Below, one piece after another: positions 45,570 through 53,904 of a DNA stretch of 64,000 nucleotides. The DNA is from Comamonas sp. 26 (GTDB lineage: Bacteria > Pseudomonadota > Gammaproteobacteria > Burkholderiales > Burkholderiaceae_C): the NCBI RefSeq assembly GCF_002754475.1, contig NZ_PEFL01000001.1, positions 2,976,001-3,040,000 on the forward strand, read 5' to 3'. Made by a program: the position numbers and the translations under genes. Position 1 is the first letter of the stretch, and the number at the start of each line of letters is the position of its first letter. The notes beneath the pieces are model-generated. The model was given only the letters and a program-made list of their open reading frames with translations. It did not search any database and was not told the DNA's origin.

Positions 45570-47288
45570 TCACACCACTTCAGCCGCGCCCATCGAACTC
45601 AGCACTGTCGCAGCCATCAGGCCCGACACATCCCACTGCTTGGGTGCTGGCGGCAGCAAGCCAAGCACCAGATCGGCCCCCTTGTCACCAATCACCACCG
45701 AAGCCGCATTGGTGTTGCCCGACACCAGATGTGGCATGACCGAGGCATCAATCACGCGCAGGCCCTGCACGCCTTTGACCTTGAGGTCCGGCGTCACCAC
45801 CGTCATAGCATCATGCGGCTGGCCCATGCGGCAGCTGCCGCTGGCGTGGTGACCCGAGCCCAGATACATGCCAATCCAGTCCAGCAGTTCTTCATCGCTT
45901 TGCAGGTTTGGCCCAGGGCGGGTCTGCGTCTCGATCAGCCCCGCCAGCGCGGGCTGCTGGGCAATCTTGCTGGCCATACGCACACCGTAGAGCAAGGCCT
46001 TGCGGTCACGCTCATCGTGCAGAAAGTTCATGCGGACACTGGCCAATTCTTCAGGCTTGCTGCTCTTGAGCTTGAGCACACCGCGCGAGTACGGCCGCAC
46101 CTGATACGGCGCCAGCGTCATGCCCGGAAAGGCTTCAGTGCGATAGTTCTTGCCGCTTTGCATATAGCCTTCGATATCGCCCGTCACGGGCAGGCCATGC
46201 AGCTGAATATCGTTGTAAGGCAGGCTGGGGTCGCTGCTGAACCAGGCTGCAAATTCAGATGCAGGCATGGCCATGGCCCCCTGCTTGGTCAGCAAGTACT
46301 TGATGAGCGAAGCGCCAATACCCATGCCGCGAAACGACTGATTGAGGCTGGGCGTTCCCGCCTTCATGCGCCAGGACATGGGCGCGATGGCATGGTCCTG
46401 CAGGTTAGCACCCACGCCGGGCAAATCGACCTTGACCTCAACCCCCATCTCGCGCAGATGCTCTGCCGGACCGATGCCCGAGAGCATGAGCAACTGCGGC
46501 GACTGCAGCGCGCCGGCGCACAGCAAAATTTCCTGGTTAGCACGCGCGCTGTGGCTGCCGCCCGCCTTGTCCTTCCAGTTCACGGTCGTAGCACGCTGGC
46601 CATCCAGACCAATGCGCGTAACCAGCACCTGCATGCGCACATCCAGATTGCGCCGCTGCATGGCGGGCTCAATCGCGTTCTTTGCCACCGATGAACGCTG
46701 ACCATTTTTGAGATTGACCTGAAACAGCCCCGCGCCATCCGGGTGACCGTTGTTGAAGTCTGTGCATGCCGGCATGCCGGCCTGAACAGCGGCCTTCACC
46801 ATGGCCAGCGATACCGGGTGCGGGTTCTTCAAATTACTGGCCGTCAGCGGCCCGCCCCGGCCATGCCAGGGCTTGGTAAATGCTTCATCATCGCTTTGCT
46901 GATCTTGGGTACGCACAAAGTACGGCAGCAGTTCTTCATAGCTCCAGCCCGTTGCACCCTGATCTGCCCAGCTGTCGTAATCGACCCGGTCGCCACGGAT
47001 ATAAATCATGCCGTTGATGGAGGACGATCCGCCCAGACGCTTGCCGCGCGGCAGGCTGATGCGGCGGCTGGCCGCATGCAACTCAGGCTCTGTCTCGTGC
47101 CCCCAGGAATAGCGGGGGTTGTTGATCATCTGCCCCCAGCCCGAAGGCATGCTGACCAGCAAGTCCTTGTGACTGGCCCCGCCTTCCAGCAGCAAAACCT
47201 TGTGTTGACCGCTCTCGCTGAGCCTTGCTGCCAAGGTGCCACCCGCCGAACCAGCACCGATGACGATGTAATCAAAAACTTCATCCAT
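45570..47288 (-). CDS. GMC-family FAD oxidoreductase
   Basis: This 572-residue protein has the FAD-binding start DYIVIGAGSAGGTLAARLSE, the GMC signature region RGKRLGGSSSINGMIYIRG, a second signature GALQSPQLLMLSGIGP and the active-site His in GSGHHASGSCRMG. GMC enzymes (choline, alcohol or glucose dehydrogenases, cholesterol oxidases) oxidise alcohols. Placed between FadB-like and ACAD genes, it probably oxidises a hydroxyl on the substrate, but the position is unknown. No twin-arginine or Sec signal is seen, so it is likely cytoplasmic. Confidence 0.88.
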   Translation of the reverse strand: MDEVFDYIVIGAGSAGGTLAARLSESGQHKVLLLEGGASHKDLLVSMPSGWGQMINNPRYSWGHETEPELHAASRRISLPRGKRLGGSSSINGMIYIRGDRVDYDSWADQGATGWSYEELLPYFVRTQDQQSDDEAFTKPWHGRGGPLTASNLKNPHPVSLAMVKAAVQAGMPACTDFNNGHPDGAGLFQVNLKNGQRSSVAKNAIEPAMQRRNLDVRMQVLVTRIGLDGQRATTVNWKDKAGGSHSARANQEILLCAGALQSPQLLMLSGIGPAEHLREMGVEVKVDLPGVGANLQDHAIAPMSWRMKAGTPSLNQSFRGMGIGASLIKYLLTKQGAMAMPASEFAAWFSSDPSLPYNDIQLHGLPVTGDIEGYMQSGKNYRTEAFPGMTLAPYQVRPYSRGVLKLKSSKPEELASVRMNFLHDERDRKALLYGVRMASKIAQQPALAGLIETQTRPGPNLQSDEELLDWIGMYLGSGHHASGSCRMGQPHDAMTVVTPDLKVKGVQGLRVIDASVMPHLVSGNTNAASVVIGDKGADLVLGLLPPAPKQWDVSGLMAATVLSSMGAAEVV

Positions 47289-47364
47289 GGCTTGTCTCCA
47301 TTGATTTATTGATCGGATGAATATCTGAACCAGGGGCGAGCATTACCCGCCCCTTTAGCCGGCA

Positions 47365-49527
47365 TCAGGCTCTTGCGGTCTTACCGTAGAAGGTCTGACC
47401 CTTGGCCGCCATATCACGCAGCAGCTGTGGCGGTCGCAGTTGCTCGCCAAACTGCTCGGCCAGTCGATCGGCTTCGGCCACAAACTGGGGCAGGCCTACG
47501 CCATCGATAAAGCAGAAAGGGCCGCCGGTATAGGCCGGGAAGCCCACGCCCAGAATCGAGCCGATATCGCCATCGGCCGGGGCCAGCAGCACGCCCTCTT
47601 CCATGGCGCGTGCACCCTCTACGGCCTGCACATAGAGAATGCGCTGCTTGAGGTCATGGGCGCTAGGCTGCTGGCTTTTCAGCGGGTAATGCTCGGCCAG
47701 ACCAGGCCAGATGCGCTTGCTACCGCTTTCGTCGTAGTCATAAAAGCCCTTGCCCACCTTGCGACCCAGACGCCCCAGGTCAAACAGCTTGTTGATCACA
47801 GGCACCGAGCAGCCTTGCTTGTAGTCCTCAGGGAATTCTTTGGCCTGAGACTCACCGGCGTGCTTGGCAAGATCTATGGACAGCTCATCGGTAATTCCCA
47901 GCGGCCCCACGGGCATGCCCGCATGCTTGGCGCAGTTCTCGATCAGCGCAGGCGCAATGCCTTCGGCCACCATGCCAATGGCATCGTCCACAAACGCGCC
48001 GATGAAGCGACTGGTGAAGAAACCACGCTTGTCGTTGACGACGATGGGCGTCTTCTTGAGCTGGGCAATAAAGTCCAGCGCCTGGGCCAGAGTGGCATCT
48101 GATGTCTGCTTGCCGCGAATGACTTCCACCAGTGGCATCTTGTCCGCGGGCGAGAAGAAATGCAGACCGATAAAGCGATCAGGACGCTCGCTGGCCTGCG
48201 CCAGCAGGCTGATGGGCAGGGCCGAGGTGTTGCTGGCCAGCACGTAAGTAGGCGGCAAAACGGCATCCAGCTTTTTCGTGACTTCAGCCTTGATGGCTCG
48301 GTCTTCAAACACGGCTTCGACCACCATGTCGGCATCACGCAGCAGCCCGTAATCGGTGCTGGGTGTGATGCGCGCCAGAATGGCTTCTGCCTTCTCACGG
48401 GTCTGGCGGCCCTTGTCCACCAGCTTGGTCAGCGCCTTTTCAGCGTACTGCTTGCCCTTCTCGGCTGCAGTCTGTTCGCGGTCGATCAGCACCACATGGA
48501 TGCCGCGTTGCGCCGCCACCAGCGCAATGCCAGCGCCCATCATGCCCGCACCAATCATGCCCAGCTTGCGGCATGTAAAAGGCTCAAAACCTGCCGGGCG
48601 GTGCATGCCTTTTTCGGCCTTGGTCTTGTTGACGAACAGCGTGCGAATCATGCCGCGTGCCACAGGGCTGCGCGACAGCGTGGCCATGTACTTGCTCTCG
48701 ATGCGCAGGCCTTTGTCAATGGGCAGCTGGCAGCCTTCGTAGATACAGCTCTGAATACAAAGCGGCGCAGGCATGTTGTGAAAGGTCTTGGCCTGCAGCA
48801 GGGTGTTGCCCACCACAAAGGCCGGGGCCACGCGCGGATCCAGCGGGCCGCCGCCGGGAATGCGAAAGCCTTTGACATCCCAAGGCTGAGTGGCCGAGTC
48901 ATGCGCCAGCAGCCACTGGCGTGCCGCAACCAGCAATTGCTCAGGCGCAACCACGTCATCGACCAAACCAGCTTCCTTGGCCTTGACGGCCTGCAGCTGC
49001 TTGCCCTCCATCAAGAAAGGCAGGGCCGCCAGAATGCCGATCATGCGCGGCAGGCGCTGCGTACCGCCCGCACCGGGCAGCAGACCTACCTGCGCTTCGG
49101 GCAGGCCCACCATCACGGTCGGTGCATCTGCAGCAATGCGGTGATGACAGGCCAGACAAATTTCATAGCCACCGCCCAGCGCCATGCCATTGATGGCGGC
49201 TACCAGCGGCTTGCCCAGAGTTTCGAGCTTGCGCAGCAGCTTGGACAGCGAGGCGCAGGATTCAAACAGCTCCTCAATGGGCATATCGGCCATGGCATCG
49301 ATATTGGCTTCCATGCCCATCAGGTCGGCACCGGCCACAAAACTGTCCTTGCCCGAAGTGATGATGCCGCCACGCACCGTGGCATCGGCCTTCATGCGTT
49401 CAATGCAGGCGTCCAGGCTGTCCATGAAAGCCTGGTCGATCACGTTCATGGTCTTGCCGGGGTAATCCAGCGTCAGCGTGGCGATGCCGTCGGCGTCCAC
49501 CGCGTAGCGAATGATGTCTGTTGTCAT
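47365..49527 (-). CDS. FadB-like enoyl-CoA hydratase/3-hydroxyacyl-CoA dehydrogenase
   Basis: This bifunctional protein of about 720 residues has an N-terminal crotonase domain (about 1-290; INGMALGGGYEICLACHH and GLPEAQVGLLPGAGG with the two Glu). An NAD-binding dehydrogenase domain follows (near 320; MIGAGMMGAGIALVAA), then the 3HCDH C-terminal domain (GIGF-like DDAIGMVAEGIAP). It would hydrate and oxidise an acyl-CoA in one protein. The ATG at 49527 is preferred over the frame to 49593. It lies 17 bases after the thiolase stop, forming a FadA-FadB pair. Confidence 0.9.
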   Translation of the reverse strand: MTTDIIRYAVDADGIATLTLDYPGKTMNVIDQAFMDSLDACIERMKADATVRGGIITSGKDSFVAGADLMGMEANIDAMADMPIEELFESCASLSKLLRKLETLGKPLVAAINGMALGGGYEICLACHHRIAADAPTVMVGLPEAQVGLLPGAGGTQRLPRMIGILAALPFLMEGKQLQAVKAKEAGLVDDVVAPEQLLVAARQWLLAHDSATQPWDVKGFRIPGGGPLDPRVAPAFVVGNTLLQAKTFHNMPAPLCIQSCIYEGCQLPIDKGLRIESKYMATLSRSPVARGMIRTLFVNKTKAEKGMHRPAGFEPFTCRKLGMIGAGMMGAGIALVAAQRGIHVVLIDREQTAAEKGKQYAEKALTKLVDKGRQTREKAEAILARITPSTDYGLLRDADMVVEAVFEDRAIKAEVTKKLDAVLPPTYVLASNTSALPISLLAQASERPDRFIGLHFFSPADKMPLVEVIRGKQTSDATLAQALDFIAQLKKTPIVVNDKRGFFTSRFIGAFVDDAIGMVAEGIAPALIENCAKHAGMPVGPLGITDELSIDLAKHAGESQAKEFPEDYKQGCSVPVINKLFDLGRLGRKVGKGFYDYDESGSKRIWPGLAEHYPLKSQQPSAHDLKQRILYVQAVEGARAMEEGVLLAPADGDIGSILGVGFPAYTGGPFCFIDGVGLPQFVAEADRLAEQFGEQLRPPQLLRDMAAKGQTFYGKTARA

Positions 49528-49544
49528 GATGACTCTTCCCTCTC

Positions 49545-50749
49545 TCACACGCGTTCGATGATCATGGCCGAGCCCATGCCCGCGGCCACGCACAGGCTGA
49601 TCAGCGCCGTGCGCTTGCCCGTGCGTTCCAGCTCGTCAAGCACCGTCCCTAAAATCATGGCACCCGTGGCTCCCAGCGGATGGCCCATGGCAATCGCGCC
49701 GCCGTTGACGTTCATGCGGTCATGGGGGATGTTCAGCTCTTCCATCATGGTCAGCACCACGGTGGCAAAGGCTTCGTTGAGCTCCCACAGATCAATGTCC
49801 GAGGGCTGCATGCGTGCACGCTCCAGCGCTTTGCGGGCGGCATAGCTGGGGCCGTCCAGCATCAACGTGGGCTCCGATCCAATGCTGGCAAAGCCGCGAA
49901 TGCGGGCGCGGGGCTTCATTCCCTGCTTGGCACCGGCCTCCGCCGTGCCGATCAGCACCGCCGCCGCGCCATCGACAATGCCCGAGCTGTTACCCGCGTG
50001 ATGGTGGTGCTGAATCTGCTCGACCTGCGGATAGCGCTGCAGCGCCACGCTGTCATAGCCGTATTTCTGACCCATTTCGGTGAATGCGGGCTTGAGTGCG
50101 CCCAGCGATTCCACTGTCGTTTCGGGGCGAATGGTTTCGTCCTTCTCCAGCAGAGTCATGCCAAGGAAATCCTTGACGGGCACGACAGATTTGTCAAAAC
50201 GCCCTTCTGCCCAGGCCTTGGCCGCACGGCGGTGGCTTTCGGTAGAGTACGCATCCAGATCACGGCGGCTGTGGCCGCGCAACGATGCCAGCAGATCGGC
50301 AGAGATGCCCTGCATGACGAAATAAGTTTTGTTGGCCAGTTGCGGGTCTTGCGCCCAGGCACCGCCGTCGGAGCCCATGGGGACGCGGGACATCATCTCC
50401 ACACCTGCACCAATCGTCATATCGGCTTGCCCGGCCATGACCTTGGCAGCGGCAAAGCTCACCGCCTCCAGACCTGAGCCGCAGTAGCGATTGAGCTGAA
50501 CTCCCGCCACGCTTTGCGCATAGTCGGCCTGTAGCACGGCCATGCGGCCCACGTTACCGCCCTGCTCGCCCACGGGCACCACGCAGCCCATGACCACGTC
50601 GTCCACCACGCTGGTGTCGAGCTGGTTGCGCTCGCGCAGTGCCTGCAGCGCCTGGGCCGCCAGCCAGACCGGCGTCACCTCATGCAGCGCACCATCCGGT
50701 TTGCCCTTGCCCCGGGGGTACGGACATGGTCAAAGATCAAAGCCTCCAT
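49545..50749 (-). pseudogene. FadA-like thiolase with an apparent 1-base frameshift near the N-terminus
   Basis: From 50678 downward there is a good thiolase frame: NRYCGSGLEAVSFAA with the nucleophilic Cys, GHPLGATGA and SLCVAAGMGSAM. The usual N-terminus (MEALIFDHVRTP, then RGKGKPDGALHE) is also encoded, starting from an ATG at 50749, but in a different frame. One base is missing in the CCCCGGGGG run at 50710-50718; adding one G restores a continuous thiolase of about 400 residues. This is either a sequencing or assembly error in a homopolymer, or a true inactivating mutation. Initiation at the GTG at 50678 would lose the first strand and helix of the fold. Confidence 0.8.
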
Positions 50750-51051
50750 TGACTACCTCACATCACCAAGTTGTTGTCGAATCCTTATTCAGATTGCCAT
50801 ACGCATTCCGGCCAAACCTACTTGATTCAGACTAGGGGCAGACTATAAGAAAAACGGCCCCAAAACGGCTCAGATGCATGGTCAGCGGCCATCAAGCCCA
50901 AAAACCCGCCCAAGCTGCACGCGAAGCAGCTGCTCACCGCAATATCAGCCCTGAATTTGTCGCCTGCGTGACTTTTTTCAGCATCTTCAGACACAAAAAA
51001 ACCTTGCAGGTCGCAAGACCCGCAAGGCTGCTGATGGAGCAGCTCCGATGC
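50750..51051. other. 302-base intergenic region between thiolase and SDR
   Basis: No gene is visible. It should hold the promoter of the long minus-strand beta-oxidation operon; I see no clear copy of the CGTCC-N4-GGACGATG motif, only a loose TAGTCT repeat near 50829-50847 on the minus strand. It also contains the SDR terminator at 50994-51027. Confidence 0.5.
50994..51027 (-). terminator. Terminator after the SDR at 51052
   Basis: Stems CCTTGC / GCAAGG and GGTC / GACC around loop GCAA, with AAAAAAA on the left, lie 24 bases beyond the SDR stop. Confidence 0.75.
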
Positions 51052-51795
51052 TCAGGCCACCAGACCACCGCCGTTCACAGGCAGCACTTGGCCGTTGACC
51101 CATTCCGCCTCGGTCGATGCCAGATAGGTCACCGCAGCGCCCACATCCTGGGGCGACCCGGCACGACCTACGGAAGTCCCTTTCTTTGCAATCTTCTCGG
51201 AGCCTTCCCAGTTGTTCATGGTGCCCAGCGACAGCGCATTGGCCGTCACGCCGTGCGGACCGACTTCGCCCGACAGATTGCGGATAAAGCCAATGGCCGC
51301 CGCCTTGGCGGCGCCATAAGCGCATAAACCCATACCGGTCGCCGTGCGGGCCGCGTCGGAGTTGATGGCCACAATGCGGCCCCAACCCTTGTCCTGCATG
51401 GCCGGCAGCAGCGCCTGGCAGGCATGCATCAGGCCGTGGAGATTGAGCGACAGCCAGGCATTCCACTCCGACTCAGGCGACTGCAGAAACGGTGTGTAGC
51501 CCCAGCCCTGCGCCGGAATGCCGGCATTGTGCACAAAGATATCGACCACGCCGACCTCGACTTTGATGCGCTCGACCATGGCAAAAATCGCAGCGCGATC
51601 CGTCAGGTCAGCCGCCTGGGCCGAAGCCTGGAAACCTGCTTCACGCAGCTGCGCGGCGGCATTCTCTGCGCGGTCCTGATGAAAGTCGTTGACCACCACA
51701 TGTGCGCCCTGTGTGACCAGCGCCTGTGCAATACCGAAACCCATACCGCGACCGGCACCGCTGACCAGCGCCACTTTTCCATCCAGCCTGAACAT
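51052..51795 (-). CDS. SDR family oxidoreductase
   Basis: This SDR of about 247 residues has VSGAGRGMGFGIA, VHNAGIP, a catalytic Ser (AINSDAARTA) and YGAAK. The glycine motif follows the classical pattern with Ser in place of Thr. It probably acts on a hydroxysteroid or 3-hydroxyacyl-CoA. The ATG at 51795, behind GGAGACG, is preferred over the longer frame to 51846, which would run into the operator-like site. It diverges from the racemase-like gene. Confidence 0.84.
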   Translation of the reverse strand: MFRLDGKVALVSGAGRGMGFGIAQALVTQGAHVVVNDFHQDRAENAAAQLREAGFQASAQAADLTDRAAIFAMVERIKVEVGVVDIFVHNAGIPAQGWGYTPFLQSPESEWNAWLSLNLHGLMHACQALLPAMQDKGWGRIVAINSDAARTATGMGLCAYGAAKAAAIGFIRNLSGEVGPHGVTANALSLGTMNNWEGSEKIAKKGTSVGRAGSPQDVGAAVTYLASTEAEWVNGQVLPVNGGGLVA

Positions 51796-51853
51796 GTTTT
51801 TCGTCTCCACTTTGTTGTAAAGCTCACAGTGTTCAGACCCCGGCACAGCTGGA

Positions 51854-51870
51854 CATACTTCAAATGGACG
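51854..51870 (-). promoter_or_regulatory. Degenerate operator-like motif CGTCC-ATTT-GAAGTATG
   Basis: Read on the minus strand, the left half CGTCC and 4-base spacer are kept and the right half is degenerate. It lies between the divergent SDR (51795) and racemase-like gene (51928). Confidence 0.4.
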
Positions 51871-51927
51871 GGGTCAAAAGCAGAGCGCACAGCAAGATCA
51901 AATGCTCACACCTCAAAAGGAGACTAA

Positions 51928-53097
51928 ATGAACACCGAAAAACCTCAAGGCCCTCTGACAGGCATGCGGGTCATTGAATTCGCAGGCATTGGCCCTGCCC
52001 CATTTGCGGGAATGATGCTGGCCGACATGGGAGCCGAGGTCGTCCTGATTGAGCGCAGCGCCGATCACGCGGCGGCCTCCCACTACCCGCGCATGGCACA
52101 GAACCGAGGCAAGAAGTCCATCGCGCTGGACCTCAAGTCCGAAGCCGGGCGAGAAGCGGCATGGAAGCTGCTTGAATCTGCGGATGCGCTGATTGAAGGT
52201 TTCAGGCCAGGCGTGATGGAGCGCCTGGGCTTTGGCCCCGAGGAAGTGGCCAAGCGCGCACCGCGCCTAGTCTTTGGCCGTGTCACCGGCTGGGGCCAGA
52301 CCGGGCCGCTGGCGCAAGCCGCAGGGCATGACATCAACTATGTGGCGCTGACTGGCGTGATGGCGACCTCCATGCGCCCCGGTCAGGTGCCTGTGCTGCC
52401 ACCCACCATCGTCGGCGATATGGCGGGTGGGGCCATGTTTTTGCTATTCGGCATCATGTGCGCCATGCACGAGGCCAAGCAGTCCGGCAAGGGCCAGGTG
52501 GTGGATGCCGCCATGATCGACGGAGTCACCGCCATGAGCGGCCTGATTCACCAGATGCGCAGCGGCATGGGCTACTGGCAGGATGAGCCCGCGCACAACC
52601 ACTTTCTCAACACCTCGCCCTTCTACGAGGTGTTTGAATGCGCCGACGGCAAGCACATCACAATAGGTGCCATCGAGCCGCAGTTCTATGCCCTGCTGCT
52701 GCAGAAACTGGGCCTCACCGATGTAGATCCCAAGCGCCAGTACAAGACCAGCGACTGGCCAGCCCTCAAGGCGCGCGTCGCAGACATCGTGCGTGGCAAG
52801 ACACAGTCTCAGTGGTGCGCAGAACTCGAAGGCAGCGACGTCTGCTTTGCCCCGGTGCTGAGCCTGGCAGATGCTCCCAACCACGCACATAACGTCGGGC
52901 GCAATTTATTCATAGACTTACCCGTGGATGGCACCACCCACCGCCAGCCCGCCCCTGCCCCGCGCTTTTCGCGCACCCCGGCACGCCAGCCTGTGCCAGG
53001 CACCAAGATAGGACAGGACACCGATGCCGTGCTGGAATCCGTGGGCTATGCCGCCGTCGAGATTGCTACGCTGCGGGAGACCAAGGCCTGCGCCTGA
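51928..53097 (+). CDS. Class III CoA-transferase family, alpha-methylacyl-CoA racemase-like
   Basis: This 389-residue CaiB/BaiF-family protein starts LTGMRVIEFAGIGPAPFAGMMLADMGAEV, followed by GHDINYVALTG with the His and GDMAGGAMFLLFG with the Asp that act as the catalytic pair in the AMACR/Mcr racemases. These epimerise 2-methylacyl-CoA esters. In bile-acid degradation a C22-CoA carries an alpha-methyl (C20) centre, which makes a racemase useful before dehydrogenation; this is inferred. A BaiF-type bile-acid CoA transferase is the main alternative. The ATG follows AAAAGGAGACT. Confidence 0.86.
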   Translation: MNTEKPQGPLTGMRVIEFAGIGPAPFAGMMLADMGAEVVLIERSADHAAASHYPRMAQNRGKKSIALDLKSEAGREAAWKLLESADALIEGFRPGVMERLGFGPEEVAKRAPRLVFGRVTGWGQTGPLAQAAGHDINYVALTGVMATSMRPGQVPVLPPTIVGDMAGGAMFLLFGIMCAMHEAKQSGKGQVVDAAMIDGVTAMSGLIHQMRSGMGYWQDEPAHNHFLNTSPFYEVFECADGKHITIGAIEPQFYALLLQKLGLTDVDPKRQYKTSDWPALKARVADIVRGKTQSQWCAELEGSDVCFAPVLSLADAPNHAHNVGRNLFIDLPVDGTTHRQPAPAPRFSRTPARQPVPGTKIGQDTDAVLESVGYAAVEIATLRETKACA

Positions 53098-53116
53098 GAC
53101 TGCGGAGTAAGATAGT

Positions 53117-53143
53117 CGCTATCAAAACAAAAGCTGCTTGCGC
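53117..53143. repeat. Intergenic repeat, copy 2
   Basis: These 27 bases are identical to 23077-23103. An inner stem TTCAG / CTGAA follows, as in copy 1, but the right outer arm (near 53193-53210) has decayed. This marks it as a degenerate copy of the same element. Confidence 0.65.
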
Positions 53144-53389
53144 TTTATTTCAATGGAATTCAGATATTTTTTCTACTGAAATCTATGCTTAACAAGCACT
53201 GGCAGCTATGTTTTTAAGCAGTTGATGGTTCAGAGTTTCTCGATATGCAGCCCAACTTGCAACAGGCTGCAAGCATTTCAATGGAAAACATGATTGCTGA
53301 CACTTACGGTCACGCTCATCAACGACCAGGTCCTCAAGCAAGGGTATTCTCGGCAGCTCAGTCACGGTCGACATAGTTCAGAGGATGTG

Positions 53390-53824
53390 ATGGGACGCAA
53401 GATCAGCAACAGAGGCAAGGTCAAACAGATATGTGGAAGCGTTGTACTGAATCGGCTGCCGGGTTTGCCGGCGTCTTTGCGCGAAATGCTGATCCAGGGC
53501 CGCCAGGGAAAACGGCCAAAGCCTGATCTGCTGCAGCTCAAGCAATGGGCGGAGGATCTGCAAAAGTATGCGGCGGAGCTGGGGCTCTATGCCGATGTGG
53601 CCTCCAAGCACGACTATCTTCGTGTCAATTTTTTCATTGATGAGCCTGATGGCCACCCAGCCATTCACGTCAGCGGGCCCAGGCAGCTGGAGTTGCTGGG
53701 CGAAGCGCTTGAAGCCTGCAGTGCTACAGACTCTTACCGACAGCCCGGAAGACTGAACAGGCCGCAACACAAGAACAGTCCGGCGCTTGAATCTCCGGCA
53801 AGGCAGTCCATGAGTCTGGCTTGA
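53390..53824 (+). CDS. Hypothetical protein
   Basis: A frame of about 144 residues from ATG 53390 (MGRKISNRGKVKQICGSVVLN), with GAGG just upstream, contains a plausible soluble core (LLQLKQWAEDLQKYAAELGLYADVASKHDYLRVNFFIDEP). The C-terminal 35 residues look unstructured. The frame is open from 53294. I do not recognise a family. It sits between the racemase gene with its repeat and the LuxR gene, and is followed by a good terminator. It may be real but is not strongly supported. Confidence 0.45.
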   Translation: MGRKISNRGKVKQICGSVVLNRLPGLPASLREMLIQGRQGKRPKPDLLQLKQWAEDLQKYAAELGLYADVASKHDYLRVNFFIDEPDGHPAIHVSGPRQLELLGEALEACSATDSYRQPGRLNRPQHKNSPALESPARQSMSLA

Positions 53825-53854
53825 AGGCACACCGATCCGCCCTCATACAGCCAC

Positions 53855-53881
53855 AAAAAAACGGGCCGAAGCCCGTTTTTT
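53855..53881. terminator. Bidirectional terminator
   Basis: A perfect stem AAAAAAACGGGC / GCCCGTTTTTTT with loop CGAA lies between the convergent hypothetical gene and the LuxR-type regulator. Confidence 0.92.
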
Positions 53882-53904
53882 CATAGTCGCTCCATCAACC
53901 GTTT

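Noticed and set aside
47984..48000. CATCGTCC inside the FadB-like gene
   Set aside because: No GGAC partner at the correct spacing; coding context explains it.
50821..50850. Repeated TAGTCT near the thiolase promoter as another operator copy
   Set aside because: The two halves form a direct, not inverted, repeat and the GACGATG half is missing.
53378..53830. Minus-strand frame opposite the hypothetical gene at 53390
   Set aside because: The plus-strand frame has a more protein-like composition, a ribosome site and a matching terminator.
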